Assembly: GCA_024400835.1 (NCBI GenBank)
Contig: JAKSMC010000002.1
Span: 1 to 64,000 of the forward strand
DNA: 64,000 bases
Source: Bacteroidales bacterium
GTDB lineage: Bacteria; Bacteroidota; Bacteroidia; Bacteroidales; WCHB1-69
Reading direction: 5' to 3'
The notes under the pieces were generated by a model. The model saw nothing but the letters and a program-made list of their open reading frames with translations, was not told the origin of the DNA and did not search any database. The translations under genes were made by a program, and so were the position numbers. Below, in pieces: positions 1-9,300 of the stretch. Numbering within the stretch: the first letter of the stretch is position 1; the number at the start of each line of letters is the position of its first letter.

Positions 1-35
1 AATATCGTTATGTTATTCATTTTTAATAAATTATA

Positions 36-1010
36 TTATATCGAACTCACGTTAAGTTTATAGTGAACAGCTCTTTTTGAGCACCCATACGGCACATATT
101 TAACAAGGAAGTCGGACTCTTCCAAAGCCGCCAATGATTCGGAAAGCGTACCACCTCCTTTAATGTTCGTTTTTTGAACGATTTGTTCCCGAGTAAGCCC
201 CTTATGGCAAGTCCCCAAGGCTCGCACGATTTTCATCTTCATTTCCGGGTTGATGAAGACAGAGCGAAACAGTCTGTCGAACTCGTCTTTTAATTTGGCA
301 TTTTTCTTGAAAAAAAGATTGTCGATATTCTGGGCCAAGCTAAATCCCTTGGCAAAGTAGTCCATATAGTATGGGATTCCGCCCAATATCATATACCCTT
401 CTGTAATATCATAACGGGACAAATTGATTCCGTTGGCCTCATAAAATTGGGCACATTCGCTCAAAGTAAAAGGTTCCAATTTGATTACATCGGTAAGACG
501 TCCATACAATCCACCTTTATCATTTATCAGTCTATTGGACATCCAGGATGTCGCGCTGCCGCAAACGACGAGCATAAGGTTATCCCTACAGTCTCCCCAT
601 CCGTTCCAAAAACTTTCCAATGCAGTAACGAATCCTGAACCTGGTGTGTCCATCCAAGGAAGTTCGTCAATGAAGACAACTTGACGGCTCCCATCGTCTT
701 TTTGTCCCAGCAATTGTTTCAATAAAAAGAAGGCCTCTAACCAAGAACTGGGTTGTTGCTCTCCTTCCCAACCATATTGCCGAAGAGAGTAGAAAAAATG
801 TTTCAGTTGTTCGGTCCTTTGTCCTGATTTTTTATCAACCAGCGACAAAGCGGTGTGCTGAAAGGCGAAGTGATTTTTAAAATATTCCTTGATTAAGAAA
901 GTCTTTCCCACTCTCCGCCTACCGTAAATAGCTATGAATTCTGATTTCCCGCTGTTGTATCTTGCTGACAATTCGGATATTTCTGCTTTTCTACCAATTA
1001 TTGAAGCCAT
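36..1010 (-). CDS. AAA ATPase of the ATPase_2/DUF234 family, C-terminally truncated
   Basis: Probable ATP-binding protein of the family found in many Bacteroidetes and archaea; its cellular role is not established. The 324-residue product has a Walker A motif (GRRRVGKT, residues 30-37), a Walker B motif (VVFIDE, 111-116), a sensor-like CGSATSW (150-156) and a winged-helix-like segment around 255-310. Relatives I know continue after the HYKL motif with a DUF234 domain of roughly 130 residues; here only five residues follow (NVSSI) before the stop and AT-rich DNA. This suggests 3' loss or recombination. The start is the ATG at 1010, preceded by an AGAGGAAAA ribosome site and a TACTTTTGC promoter. 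The ATPase assignment is firm; activity is uncertain. Confidence 0.8.
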   Translation of the reverse strand: MASIIGRKAEISELSARYNSGKSEFIAIYGRRRVGKTFLIKEYFKNHFAFQHTALSLVDKKSGQRTEQLKHFFYSLRQYGWEGEQQPSSWLEAFFLLKQLLGQKDDGSRQVVFIDELPWMDTPGSGFVTALESFWNGWGDCRDNLMLVVCGSATSWMSNRLINDKGGLYGRLTDVIKLEPFTLSECAQFYEANGINLSRYDITEGYMILGGIPYYMDYFAKGFSLAQNIDNLFFKKNAKLKDEFDRLFRSVFINPEMKMKIVRALGTCHKGLTREQIVQKTNIKGGGTLSESLAALEESDFLVKYVPYGCSKRAVHYKLNVSSI

Positions 1011-1033
1011 ATTTTCCTCTGATTAAATTAGCG

Positions 1034-1042
1034 GCAAAAGTA
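1034..1042 (-). promoter_or_regulatory. -7 promoter box of the ATPase gene
   Basis: TACTTTTGC on the minus strand matches the Bacteroidetes TAnnTTTGC box and lies 24 nt upstream of the ATG. Confidence 0.65.
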
Positions 1043-1068
1043 CAATAATTTTTATTTTCCGTCGCAAC

Positions 1069-1164
1069 AAATCAGCCGCAAAGCACAAAAAAATGTCGTT
1101 CACGGCTGATTTGTATGTAAAGAATCAGCCGCGAAGCACAAAAATGTATCGTTCGCGGCTGATT
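1069..1164. repeat. Two tandem REP-like palindromes
   Basis: Two copies of one palindromic unit. The second has perfect 13-bp arms (AATCAGCCGCGAA at 1123-1135, its complement at 1152-1164) around a 16-nt loop. The first (1069-1112) has the same outer arms with mismatches and nearly the same loop (GCACAAAAA..TG..TCGTT). They fill the space between the ATPase promoter and the 3' end of the DUF2807 gene. Confidence 0.75.
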
Positions 1165-1227
1165 TGCAATGTGCGTTCTATGCCTTGTAATGTTGAGACG
1201 GCACGCTGCACTGCGCAGGTGTTCCCT

Positions 1228-2247
1228 TTATTTGATTTGGACTTTCCATTTTTCTCCTGTCTCTTCACCTGTCTCAGGATCAAGGACGGGAACCAACTGG
1301 AAGACTTTCGCCGGACCTGAGACTTTCACCACCCCCATACTTGTTATAGAATCATTTTGGGTGACTTCTCTGGAGATGTATGCAGTGTCTTTTACTTTCA
1401 GATGGATGGCATTAAGACTGTTATTCACAACATTTGCGTTTTCAGCGGTTAGTCCTGTGGCGTAGAAATTACCGACCCCGCCATTGTAAATGTCCACATC
1501 CACAACGTTTCCAGTGACTTTCACATTGCCTGCACCCTCATTTTTCAGACGCAACTCGTTAGCCGAGATATCCTTTAAAACCAAATTGCCGGCACTCTTT
1601 TTTTTCAAAAACAGCTTGTCAGCTGCAACGTTCCCTATAACCATATTTCCAGCGCCACCAATGTTAATAGTTATTTTGTTGTTTGGTGTTATTCCACCGA
1701 TTTCCGCGACTTCAAAGTGGCCTGCGCCCCCAAGTTGTATCACTGCATCATCTGCCTGGCATTTTTTGATGTTAAGGTTTCCAGGGCTTTTGGTGGTAAT
1801 CACTATGTTGTTGCGCATTTGCAACTCGTTGATTTTGGTGTTCCCTGGCCCGCTTACGTCCAAGGTGAAATTGTCGCCGCTTAACCTGTTTTCTATAGTG
1901 ATGTTGCCAGTTCCTTTAGAGGTTACGGAATGGAAATTAGGAGAATAAATTTTCATGTATGCCACTTTCAAATCCAGACTTTTTTGAGGATGCTCTTTGA
2001 TGGATAAGGTCAATTCCCCATTTGTCACTTCGGAGGCAATGTATTCCGCGTTGTGATCTTCTGACTCAACGGCTATTTCCAATTTGGATTCGGGACTCTG
2101 ACATAAAATCACATTCCCGACGAAACCGCTTTCAATGTTCAAAGATGAAAAAGCGGGCAGCATTCGCACCAATTTGTCCTGGACTTTTTGCGCTTGCACG
2201 AAACTGAGGGCCAAAATTAAAACGGCAAACAAACATGATTTTTTCAT
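1228..2247 (-). CDS. Secreted DUF2807 (head GIN domain) protein
   Basis: 339 residues with an N-terminal signal peptide (about 1-20, ending VQAQ). The rest is a repetitive beta-rich sequence with recurring GAGNM, GAGNV, GPGNT and GVGNF turns, typical of DUF2807, a right-handed beta-helix-like domain of Bacteroidetes surface or periplasmic proteins. Function unknown. It lies 19 bp downstream of the sigma factor-WG fusion and on the same strand, so the two are probably cotranscribed; DUF2807 genes next to sigma factors are common in this phylum. The start has a lysine-rich signal-peptide N-terminus (MKKS). Confidence 0.8.
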   Translation of the reverse strand: MKKSCLFAVLILALSFVQAQKVQDKLVRMLPAFSSLNIESGFVGNVILCQSPESKLEIAVESEDHNAEYIASEVTNGELTLSIKEHPQKSLDLKVAYMKIYSPNFHSVTSKGTGNITIENRLSGDNFTLDVSGPGNTKINELQMRNNIVITTKSPGNLNIKKCQADDAVIQLGGAGHFEVAEIGGITPNNKITINIGGAGNMVIGNVAADKLFLKKKSAGNLVLKDISANELRLKNEGAGNVKVTGNVVDVDIYNGGVGNFYATGLTAENANVVNNSLNAIHLKVKDTAYISREVTQNDSITSMGVVKVSGPAKVFQLVPVLDPETGEETGEKWKVQIK

Positions 2248-2266
2248 AACAATTTGATTTTTAAGA

Positions 2267-3589
2267 TTAATAAATTAACTCTGTCTGGCTGTATTCCGTA
2301 GGCACGATTTCTTCGCCTTTTTCATTGATGAAACCGTATAATCCGCCCTTGCTAACTAAGGCCATTTTGCTTCTGTATTGTCCAAACTTCCCGATTTCAT
2401 CGTATTGCGGAGTCACCACTTCTTTGCCCAAAGAATCTATAAATCCTTTATAACCGAATTGCTCCACCAAGGCCCAACCTTTTTTATACTCGTCAAAGTT
2501 TTCAATCTTTGAGTATTTGGGATAAGAAATAACGTTTCCCTGGGCATCGCGAAGTCCGTAAAAACCGTGACTTTGAAATATCTGACATCCTTTGTGGTTT
2601 GCTGATAGCGATTTCACTGTCGAGGTAGCAGGTTCTTCTGTCGAATGTCTGGTTCTCAAAGCGGACGCGATATTGCTATCTGGTTGAGAGCTGTTTTCAA
2701 GGGCCACTTCTGCCATTTGTTCTACTATAATCTCGCTCTCGACTGTCGGTGCCATAAGTTCGGAAGACAGTGTGTCTTCTACTACAGTTGTATCTGTAAT
2801 TTGATTGCTATCAGATTGTTTTGAATTCAGCTCGGTCACAACGACAGCGGTAGTCAAAGCGCACACCGCACAAGCGGTCGTCCCAACAGTTACGGGCACT
2901 TGGGCGGCGGCAAGGGCCACCCAGCCGCTTGGCTTAGGCACCGCCGCCCAATTCACAGAAGTGAGCGGCGATGCTGACAGCGGTGCCAAGGACAAACCGG
3001 ACAATTTGGCCTTGCAAACGGTATCAATGGCGTATGATTTTTTGAACAACAAAGGTAAAATGATCATAATGTGTGCTTTTCTATTTTTTTGCAGCTTCGT
3101 TAATGTTTCCTGCAGTTGCTGGCGGGCTTCTGCCAGATAGCGCTTGGAGCTTCGTTCCCCGATGTTCAGGGCTTCGGCAATTTGCGTGTGTTTCTGTTTT
3201 TCAAACACAAACAAGTTGAACACCGCTCGATGCCGGTCCGGTAACGCGGCAACGGCCTCCATAATTTCCGCCTGTGTGAAGTCGCGGTTTTTGCATTCCA
3301 AAGTCTCCTCATAAACAGGTACCTTATCGGCCAAATCCGCTTCATCCACAGGAATGAAATTGGGTCGTTTCCGCAGATACATCAGCGTGGTGTTCAGGTT
3401 GATCCGCATCAGCCAGCCCTCAAAGCTGCCCAGCTGACGATAGGTTGCCGACTTCTCGATGGCGGTGAGGAAGGCCTGATGCGCCAAGTCCTCCGCCACC
3501 TGCCGGTCGCCGACATAGCGGTAGCAGACACCAATCATGTTGTTGATGTTCTTTTGGTAAGCCTTTGTCCAAAACTGTTGTGTCTGCAT
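2267..3589 (-). CDS. ECF sigma-70 factor fused to a hydrophobic segment and C-terminal WG repeats
   Basis: 440 residues, more than twice the usual 160-200 of an ECF sigma factor. Residues about 10-78 form sigma region 2 (VAEDLAHQAFLTAIE, then GWLMRINLNTTLMYLRKR) and about 112-165 form sigma region 4 (ALPDRHRAVFNLFVFEK, then a helix-turn-helix). A hydrophobic Ala/Val-rich stretch at about 222-252 could span the membrane. A polar Ser/Thr/Glu-rich linker (253-335) follows, then three WG-type repeats (344-440, e.g. YGLRDAQGNVI and LYGFINEKGEEIV). The layout suggests a membrane-tethered sigma factor with a periplasmic sensory tail, but this is inference. The DUF2807 gene follows at once. The start at 3589 lies 20 nt after a TATTTTTGC box. 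Confidence 0.85.
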   Translation of the reverse strand: MQTQQFWTKAYQKNINNMIGVCYRYVGDRQVAEDLAHQAFLTAIEKSATYRQLGSFEGWLMRINLNTTLMYLRKRPNFIPVDEADLADKVPVYEETLECKNRDFTQAEIMEAVAALPDRHRAVFNLFVFEKQKHTQIAEALNIGERSSKRYLAEARQQLQETLTKLQKNRKAHIMIILPLLFKKSYAIDTVCKAKLSGLSLAPLSASPLTSVNWAAVPKPSGWVALAAAQVPVTVGTTACAVCALTTAVVVTELNSKQSDSNQITDTTVVEDTLSSELMAPTVESEIIVEQMAEVALENSSQPDSNIASALRTRHSTEEPATSTVKSLSANHKGCQIFQSHGFYGLRDAQGNVISYPKYSKIENFDEYKKGWALVEQFGYKGFIDSLGKEVVTPQYDEIGKFGQYRSKMALVSKGGLYGFINEKGEEIVPTEYSQTELIY

Positions 3590-3609
3590 CTTCGTTTTTT
3601 AAGAAAGAT

Positions 3610-3618
3610 GCAAAAATA
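3610..3618 (-). promoter_or_regulatory. -7 promoter box of the sigma factor-DUF2807 operon
   Basis: TATTTTTGC on the minus strand, 21 nt upstream of the sigma factor ATG. Confidence 0.7.
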
Positions 3619-3653
3619 GAAAAAAGGGCCAAATGGTTATTGATCCATTCACC

Positions 3654-3707
3654 GTAGAGACGTTGCACGCCACGTCTCTACAACCACAGACGGTGTACAC
3701 ACCGTCT
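3654..3707. repeat. Two adjacent GTAGAGACG-family palindromes
   Basis: First hairpin: GTAGAGACG (3654-3662) and CGTCTCTAC (3673-3681). Second: AGACGGTGT (3688-3696) and ACACCGTCT (3699-3707). They start 5 nt beyond the stop codon of the gene ending at 3712 and belong to the dispersed family seen at eight places in the window. Confidence 0.8.
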
Positions 3708-3711
3708 CTAC

Positions 3712-4566
3712 CTATCGGGATTGTATAAAGCGCTGTGTGTCGGGCTGCACGTTCCCTTTGACAATTTCTACGACGTCGTTATGCAATTTCCTATAATCAA
3801 TATCTTCCTTATAGGTGTAACGATACATCGAGCCGCTCCATTCTCCTTTATCGGTGGATATGTGTTTGTCCATGATATAGTCGAAGTTGGGGTTGTCTCC
3901 ATGAAACATCAAGACGTGCAATCGATACAGCTGGTCTTTGTCTGTGCCATCCGAATTGGTGCTGTAAACGTAATAAACAATCTTAGTAAAAGACTGTGAA
4001 TAACGGTTTTTGGGTAGATCGTCATACCACTCATAGCCCCAAACGTTCAAACTGTCAATTTTGAAAAAGTCAAAATTGAAGTAATGGCATAATTCGTAAT
4101 CGCAAGGCAACAGTCCTTTTTTGTGGGCGGAATAAAGTTCTTTCTTTTGAGTTAGAGCCTTATCATATTCACCTAATCCGAAATAAGAAATCATTATATC
4201 CCGAATGGCAAAATACTTTTCCTGCTTATAGCGATCATTGCACATTTTTTTCTCTGTCTTTCGAATATGATTCAGCAGTTCTTGGGAATATGCCAAGGAT
4301 TTGTCATACTGCTGCGTGGTGAAGCACTGACGACTTGCATTTTCCAAATACCAGGCAAAATCACTGGTTGCCTGAAGTTTGGGCAAAACACCGAATGTAT
4401 CGGCATTTTGCTGCCATTCTCGTGCTCTTTCAATGGCCGTTTCCGTTTGGCCTATAGAAAAAAGACTGTCGATGGCATTTTGTTCCATCTTAAATTTGGA
4501 AATGTCCGTACCTTGTGCCCAGATAAAAAATGGGCCACACAAAATTAAAAACAATAGTTTTTTCAT
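3712..4566 (-). CDS. Secreted protein with TPR-like helical repeats, function unknown
   Basis: 284 residues with a clear signal peptide (MKKLLFLILCGPFFIWAQ). The N-terminal half has alternating helical segments with TPR-like spacing (AIDSLFSIGQTETAIERA, YDKSLAYSQELLNHI, YFGLGEYDKALTQKKELY). The C-terminal half carries no motif I recognise (WGYEWYDDLP, then RLHVLMFHG). It probably acts in the periplasm. It sits 8 nt downstream of the M16 peptidase gene on the same strand and may be cotranscribed with it. The stop codon abuts a palindromic repeat pair. Confidence 0.75.
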   Translation of the reverse strand: MKKLLFLILCGPFFIWAQGTDISKFKMEQNAIDSLFSIGQTETAIERAREWQQNADTFGVLPKLQATSDFAWYLENASRQCFTTQQYDKSLAYSQELLNHIRKTEKKMCNDRYKQEKYFAIRDIMISYFGLGEYDKALTQKKELYSAHKKGLLPCDYELCHYFNFDFFKIDSLNVWGYEWYDDLPKNRYSQSFTKIVYYVYSTNSDGTDKDQLYRLHVLMFHGDNPNFDYIMDKHISTDKGEWSGSMYRYTYKEDIDYRKLHNDVVEIVKGNVQPDTQRFIQSR

Positions 4567-4574
4567 ATCATCAA

Positions 4575-5813
4575 TTATTTTCTTCCGCAGTAATACAGTG
4601 TGCAGCTCCCATTTTCGGTGAACATTTCCCGAATAAGGCGGCGCATCTGTTCTTCGGTAACGTCGAAGTAGTGTTGGCGCTCATCGAGGAAGTATTCGGC
4701 GTTGGAGATGGTCTCGCCCACGGCGATGTTGGTGGCGCGGTCGTCAATCTTGATTTCATTGTTCAGCAAGATGGACTCGGCGCGGTTTTGCACTTTCAGC
4801 AAATCGTGCGCGAAGGTGGGACCAAACCGATAGTCATACAGAAAATCGCAGAGTGCGGCATCGGCTTGCTTTACGGGAATGCCATCCACAGGGCGTCCGC
4901 TGATGAGGAAGAGGCCGTCGTCGCTGGTGCCCATAATGGAAGCGGAAATGTCCGTGAAGATCTTGCGCTCGGTGACCAGCTCTTTGTACAGGTACGACGA
5001 CTGTCCTGTGCCGAACATATCGGAGAGCAGGTCGCAGGCGTAATAGTCGGGGTGCATACGGTCGCACATGTGCCAACCTTTGAGCAGGAGGTCGGAGGGC
5101 ACGTCGCGCTCCACTGTCAGAACGCGCGCCTCCGTCTGGGGCAGTTCCTTCGAATAGTTTTTGGCGGGCACGTCACCCATCGGAATATCGCCGAACCACT
5201 TTTCCACCAAGGGCATAACCTCATCGTAGTGCACGTTGCCGGCCACCACCAACACGGCGTTGTTAGGACGGTAGAAACGATAGTAAAAGTCCTTAATCAT
5301 TGTCATATCGACTTCGGCGATATGTTCCGTTTTTTTGCCAATGGGAAGCCACTGGTAGGGATGGCGTTGGTAGGCCATCTGGTTGAAGAGCATCGCCAAG
5401 TCGCCGTATGGGCGGTTGAGGTAGTTCTCCTTGAACTCCTCGATGACCACTTGCTTTTGGATGTCGAGAGAAACCTGCTTGAAGGCGAGTTCGAGCATAC
5501 GGTCAGACTCAATCCAGAGGGCGGTCTCGATGTTGTTGGCGGGCAGCACGATGTAGTAGTTGGTGAGGTCCTGCGAAGTGTAGGCGTTGTTGATGGCGCC
5601 CACTTTCTGCAGCGCCTTGTCGTAATCGGGCACATTTTTGGAGCCCGTGAACATAAAGTGTTCCATCAGGTGCGCGAAGCCCGTGTGGTCGGGATGCTCG
5701 TCGCGGGAGCCGACGTTATAGACTACATTACAGGCCGCCAGGGGCGTGGTGTGGTCTTCGTGAACAATCACGCGCAGACCGTTATCGAGATTTTTTCGTT
5801 GAATTGTAAGCAT
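4575..5813 (-). CDS. M16-family zinc metallopeptidase
   Basis: Protease of the pitrilysin/insulinase family. The inverted zinc motif HLMEH is at residues 48-52 and the distal zinc-ligand glutamate lies in VVIEEFKEN near residue 125, the expected spacing. At 412 residues it is the single-unit size of PqqL/YmxG-type M16 proteins, so it has one M16A plus one M16C half. No signal peptide is visible. I chose the ATG at 5813 rather than an upstream TTG at 5834, because that TTG is the end of the TATTTTTGC promoter. The substrate is unknown; peptide clean-up is typical of the family. Confidence 0.9.
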   Translation of the reverse strand: MLTIQRKNLDNGLRVIVHEDHTTPLAACNVVYNVGSRDEHPDHTGFAHLMEHFMFTGSKNVPDYDKALQKVGAINNAYTSQDLTNYYIVLPANNIETALWIESDRMLELAFKQVSLDIQKQVVIEEFKENYLNRPYGDLAMLFNQMAYQRHPYQWLPIGKKTEHIAEVDMTMIKDFYYRFYRPNNAVLVVAGNVHYDEVMPLVEKWFGDIPMGDVPAKNYSKELPQTEARVLTVERDVPSDLLLKGWHMCDRMHPDYYACDLLSDMFGTGQSSYLYKELVTERKIFTDISASIMGTSDDGLFLISGRPVDGIPVKQADAALCDFLYDYRFGPTFAHDLLKVQNRAESILLNNEIKIDDRATNIAVGETISNAEYFLDERQHYFDVTEEQMRRLIREMFTENGSCTLYYCGRK

Positions 5814-5830
5814 TGCTGAATTTTGAGGGC

Positions 5831-5839
5831 GCAAAAATA
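5831..5839 (-). promoter_or_regulatory. -7 promoter box of the M16 peptidase gene
   Basis: TATTTTTGC on the minus strand, 18 nt upstream of the ATG at 5813; the leader would be very short. Confidence 0.65.
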
Positions 5840-5859
5840 GAAAAACCTGATAAAAATGG

Positions 5860-6279
5860 TTACTCTACTTTGAACATGCTTTTCAAAAACTCAATTTCTT
5901 CTTCGTCTAACATACCCGGTTTCACCACGGCAACCAAGTTGTTATCGTTCAGAATATGCCAGTCTTTGCCAACCAAACGCATGGTGCAGGCGGCGGCAGG
6001 GCCCTTGAAAGTCTTGAGCCGAAATGAGCCTTTATTACTATATGATATAGTCACTTTGTCATCTTCGAACTTGAAAAATTCAGGTATCTGACGTGTCTGA
6101 TAAGCGTACCAAAATCCGTAGCCACCCAATATCAACAAGCAGAAAAAAACGCAAATAGAAGCACCCCTCAAAGACATAGGAATTATTGCAATGAGAATGC
6201 TAACCATGAATTCTACAAGAATGCCCACAATATACCAACGGTAAATTGATTTCAGGCTGCATTTTATTTTTCTATTCAT
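5860..6279 (-). CDS. Small membrane protein of unknown function
   Basis: 139 residues from the ATG at 6279 (MNRKIKCSLKS). Two hydrophobic segments occur in the first half (IVGILVEFMVSILIAIIP, then ICVFFCLLILGGYGFWYAY), followed by a soluble tail of about 80 residues ending ..EEIEFLKSMFKVE. The topology resembles small PH-like membrane proteins, but I cannot name a family. An upstream in-frame start at 6363 would read through the promoter TATCTTTGC and the neighbouring terminator, so I rejected it. Confidence 0.65.
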   Translation of the reverse strand: MNRKIKCSLKSIYRWYIVGILVEFMVSILIAIIPMSLRGASICVFFCLLILGGYGFWYAYQTRQIPEFFKFEDDKVTISYSNKGSFRLKTFKGPAAACTMRLVGKDWHILNDNNLVAVVKPGMLDEEEIEFLKSMFKVE

Positions 6280-6302
6280 ATTAAAACGTTTTAAAAGAAT
6301 GC

Positions 6303-6311
6303 GCAAAGATA
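6303..6311 (-). promoter_or_regulatory. -7 promoter box of the small membrane protein gene
   Basis: TATCTTTGC on the minus strand, 24 nt upstream of the ATG at 6279 and directly after the terminator of the preceding gene. Confidence 0.65.
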
Positions 6312-6312
6312 C

Positions 6313-6348
6313 AAAAAAAGGTCCGCGCAAAAACCTTGCACGGACCTT
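6313..6348 (-). terminator. Rho-independent terminator of the giant secreted protein gene
   Basis: On the minus strand, AAGGTCCGTGC (6348-6338) pairs with GCGCGGACCTT (6328-6318, one mismatch) and is followed by a run of T. It sits 30 nt past the stop codon at 6378. Confidence 0.85.
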
Positions 6349-6349
6349 A

Positions 6350-6380
6350 TTATCAATTGTCAATTTTCAACTGTCAATTA
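6350..6380. repeat. Degenerate 7-bp tandem repeat tract
   Basis: Units TGTCAAT, TTTCAAC, TGTCAAT in tandem between the stop codon of the giant gene and its terminator; the tract overlaps the last codons. Confidence 0.55.
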
Positions 6381-9300
6381 TTTTTTCACGACGCGTTTGG
6401 TTACAACGCCGTTTTCGGTAGATACTCTGAGGAAGTAAACGCCGGCAGCGTAACCACTCATGTCAACGGTGCTGTTGTCCATCATGGCGTCTGTCTTGAG
6501 CAGCTTGCCGTATACATCATACACGTCCACACCGGATACTTGGTACTTGGTACTTGATACTTGTACCATTCCTGTTGTCGGGTTCGGGAACACGCTGACA
6601 GCTGCTGCGTCGTATTCTTCGATACCGTCAGGTTGTGTGGTTACATTGATGGTGTTGGAAGGTTCGGAAGTTACACCGTCTGCACAGTTGGCAACCACTT
6701 GGATGGTGTACTCTGTCTCTGGTTCGAGGCCTGTGATAGTGTAGGCCGTTGCATTGGCAGTTTCCGTAATCCAAGATGATGCGCCATTTACGCGGTAGTA
6801 AACAGCCCAGCTCGTTGCTGTGCCGTTTTCTGTCCAGGTGATGTCGATTGAGTGTGCTGCGGTACCTGTGGATATCAGGTTGCTCGGTGCCACGCAAGGA
6901 TCACTGGATTCTTGAGCTGTTGTGAAGGATACGGCAGAAGTCCAGTCGGAGGTTGTCGTAGCGTCGCAAGCAGCCTGTACGCGGACGAAGTATTGAGTGT
7001 TCGGGGTAAGACCTGAGAAGGCGTAGGTAGGAGCCGTGACATTGATGCTGTTGCTCCAGTCTGTAGCGGAAGCTTGTTTGTATTGAACGTTCCAAGCGGT
7101 TTCAGCGCCACCGGCCGTCCAAGTTGCAGTTGCACCTGTTGTAGTGATGTTGGAAACTGCCAAGTTCGTAGGAACGTCGCAATCAGCAACAGGGCCGCCA
7201 CCTTCGCAACTGACGAGCAAGTCGAAGCCGGAACCTTGATTGCTTGCGTCAGAAAGGAAGGCCAGGGTCAATGGGCCAGTAGTGGAGATAACATCGATAG
7301 AGCCAGTACCAGAGAATTCACCCAAGACGGTGCCGCTGGTGGATGCGCCATCATAGATTTTCAATTTATCATAGAAAGATTCAGTGTCATAAGTACCGAC
7401 CAAACGTACTAACATACCTGGAGCGTCTGGGTTGACGGTGAGGGTGCTGTTACAACCCGTGGCATAGCTGTCGCTTACACCACCGTTATCATAGATATGA
7501 CCACCGCATGCACTAACTGTTTGGTCACCATAGACAAGCATATTAATGGAGCCAGGAACAACAGTAATAGGACCGAACCATGCGCTTTGGTCAGTCACAT
7601 CGCAGTTTGCTTGGACATAGAATTCGTATGGATCAGAAGACAAATTATTCACGGTAAATGGATTCGTATTGGCGGTAACAATTGTGCCACCCGTAGTAGG
7701 ATTAAAGCCAGGATTTCCATAGGCGATATTCCATTCTGTGGCGCTGCCGTTTTCTGTCCAAGCTAAGGTTACGCTGCTTAGAGTTGTGCTAGTTGCATTA
7801 AGAGCAGAGGGAGACGGGCAGGTGATAGTGCCGCAAGTATGGGAGAAAATTACGGCACCATTAGCCAGGGTGCTTCCATCGCTACAGGTATAGAGGGTGT
7901 TACCGTCAGCATCTTCAATCGTAAAGGAAGCCTCACCAGAATAAGAACCTGATGTCCAAGAGAATGATACTTCAGCAGCCTCACATTGATAGTAAGTAAC
8001 GGAATTACTACTACCACTGCCAATTGTTGCCGTGGCAACGGTTGCCCCATTGACAACGATGTTAATGGTATTTCCGTTCCAACCATCGCCGTAGTCATCA
8101 GTCATATTGATAACATAGACACAGCCATTAGAACAAGGAAGCGTAGTTGCTGTAATTACAGAAGTGTAGTTGCTTTCGTCTCCGCCACCGCAATTGGCTT
8201 TCACGCGGAAACTGTAAGTTGTATTGGAGTCAAGACCGCTGACTGTAAGAGAAGTCGTGTAGCTGTTCATAACATTCCAATCAGGATCTGAATCGCTCTT
8301 GTATTCCACAATCCATTCTGATTCTGAACTGACGGGCGTCCAACTGAGGTCAACGGAAGTAGCAGTAATGTTGCTTGCCGTGAAGTTGGAAGGAGTCCAG
8401 CAAGAAGGAATGTAATCCAAAGTGATATCGTCCATACGGAAACCGCAGCTCGTACCTTGCGTTACGCGGAATGCGATGTATTTACCTGTTCCCGTGTATT
8501 GAGAAAGTGGAACGTCAATGTAATGCCATTGGTCAACAACCGGGGAAGGAATAGTATCCAACGGTTCGAAAGTGGTATGGTCGTCTTTATTTGTCATCAC
8601 ACCAACTTCGAAAACAGAGGTGGTACCTGTTCTTTGAATCCAGAAGGAAGCCATAAGGTCGCTGACATTGATATTGTCGTCAACTGCAGGCATGATAGCG
8701 ATGACGGAGCAGTTCGGTGTCCAGTGGAAGTCCAAAGAATATTGGCCTGTAGGAGGTGTTACATCACCATATAAATATACATAGTGTGAAGGATCGGAAG
8801 CATAGCGGCTCCAACAGTTCACATAGTTGTTTGCATTAGGTGTATCAAATGTTTCCGTGAACGGCAATTGGGTGATAGGACCACAATCGGTGGTTGCAGA
8901 AAGCATATTAGACCAAGCAGAGTAACCGCCATTGTCACAAACAGTTCTCACATAAATATTGTAAGTGGTGTTTGAATTAAGGTTGTCGGCGGTGAAGAAG
9001 GTGTCCATGATGGCAACCGGAGTAGCAGCATCGGGGTTGCCGTTTGCAGGACATACAACATATTCCCATGCATAATCTGTAGAAAGAGCAGGATCGAAAC
9101 GAACATCAATGGAGGTCGGAGTAATAGCTGTAGCCATCAAATTGCTAGGACGACCGCATTCGGAAACTGTAATTTGGATGGAGTCGATGATAGCAGGAGG
9201 GTTGCTGCCTGAAGAGCCGTCATTGAGCCACAAGAAATAAAGTCGTTTGGTTGTGTTAGCGTATTCAGAGCCAAACATAGTGCTGAAGCGTTGCCAGTTG

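Noticed and set aside
4530..5819. 429-codon open frame on the plus strand opposite the M16 peptidase gene
   Set aside because: It is the antisense of a clear peptidase gene, its product is rich in Val/Gly/His with no motif, and no promoter precedes it.
5814..5834. TTG start of the M16 gene (likewise 13690, 26216 and 61204 for other genes)
   Set aside because: These upstream starts lie in or before the TAnnTTTGC promoter boxes, so they would not be in the mRNA.
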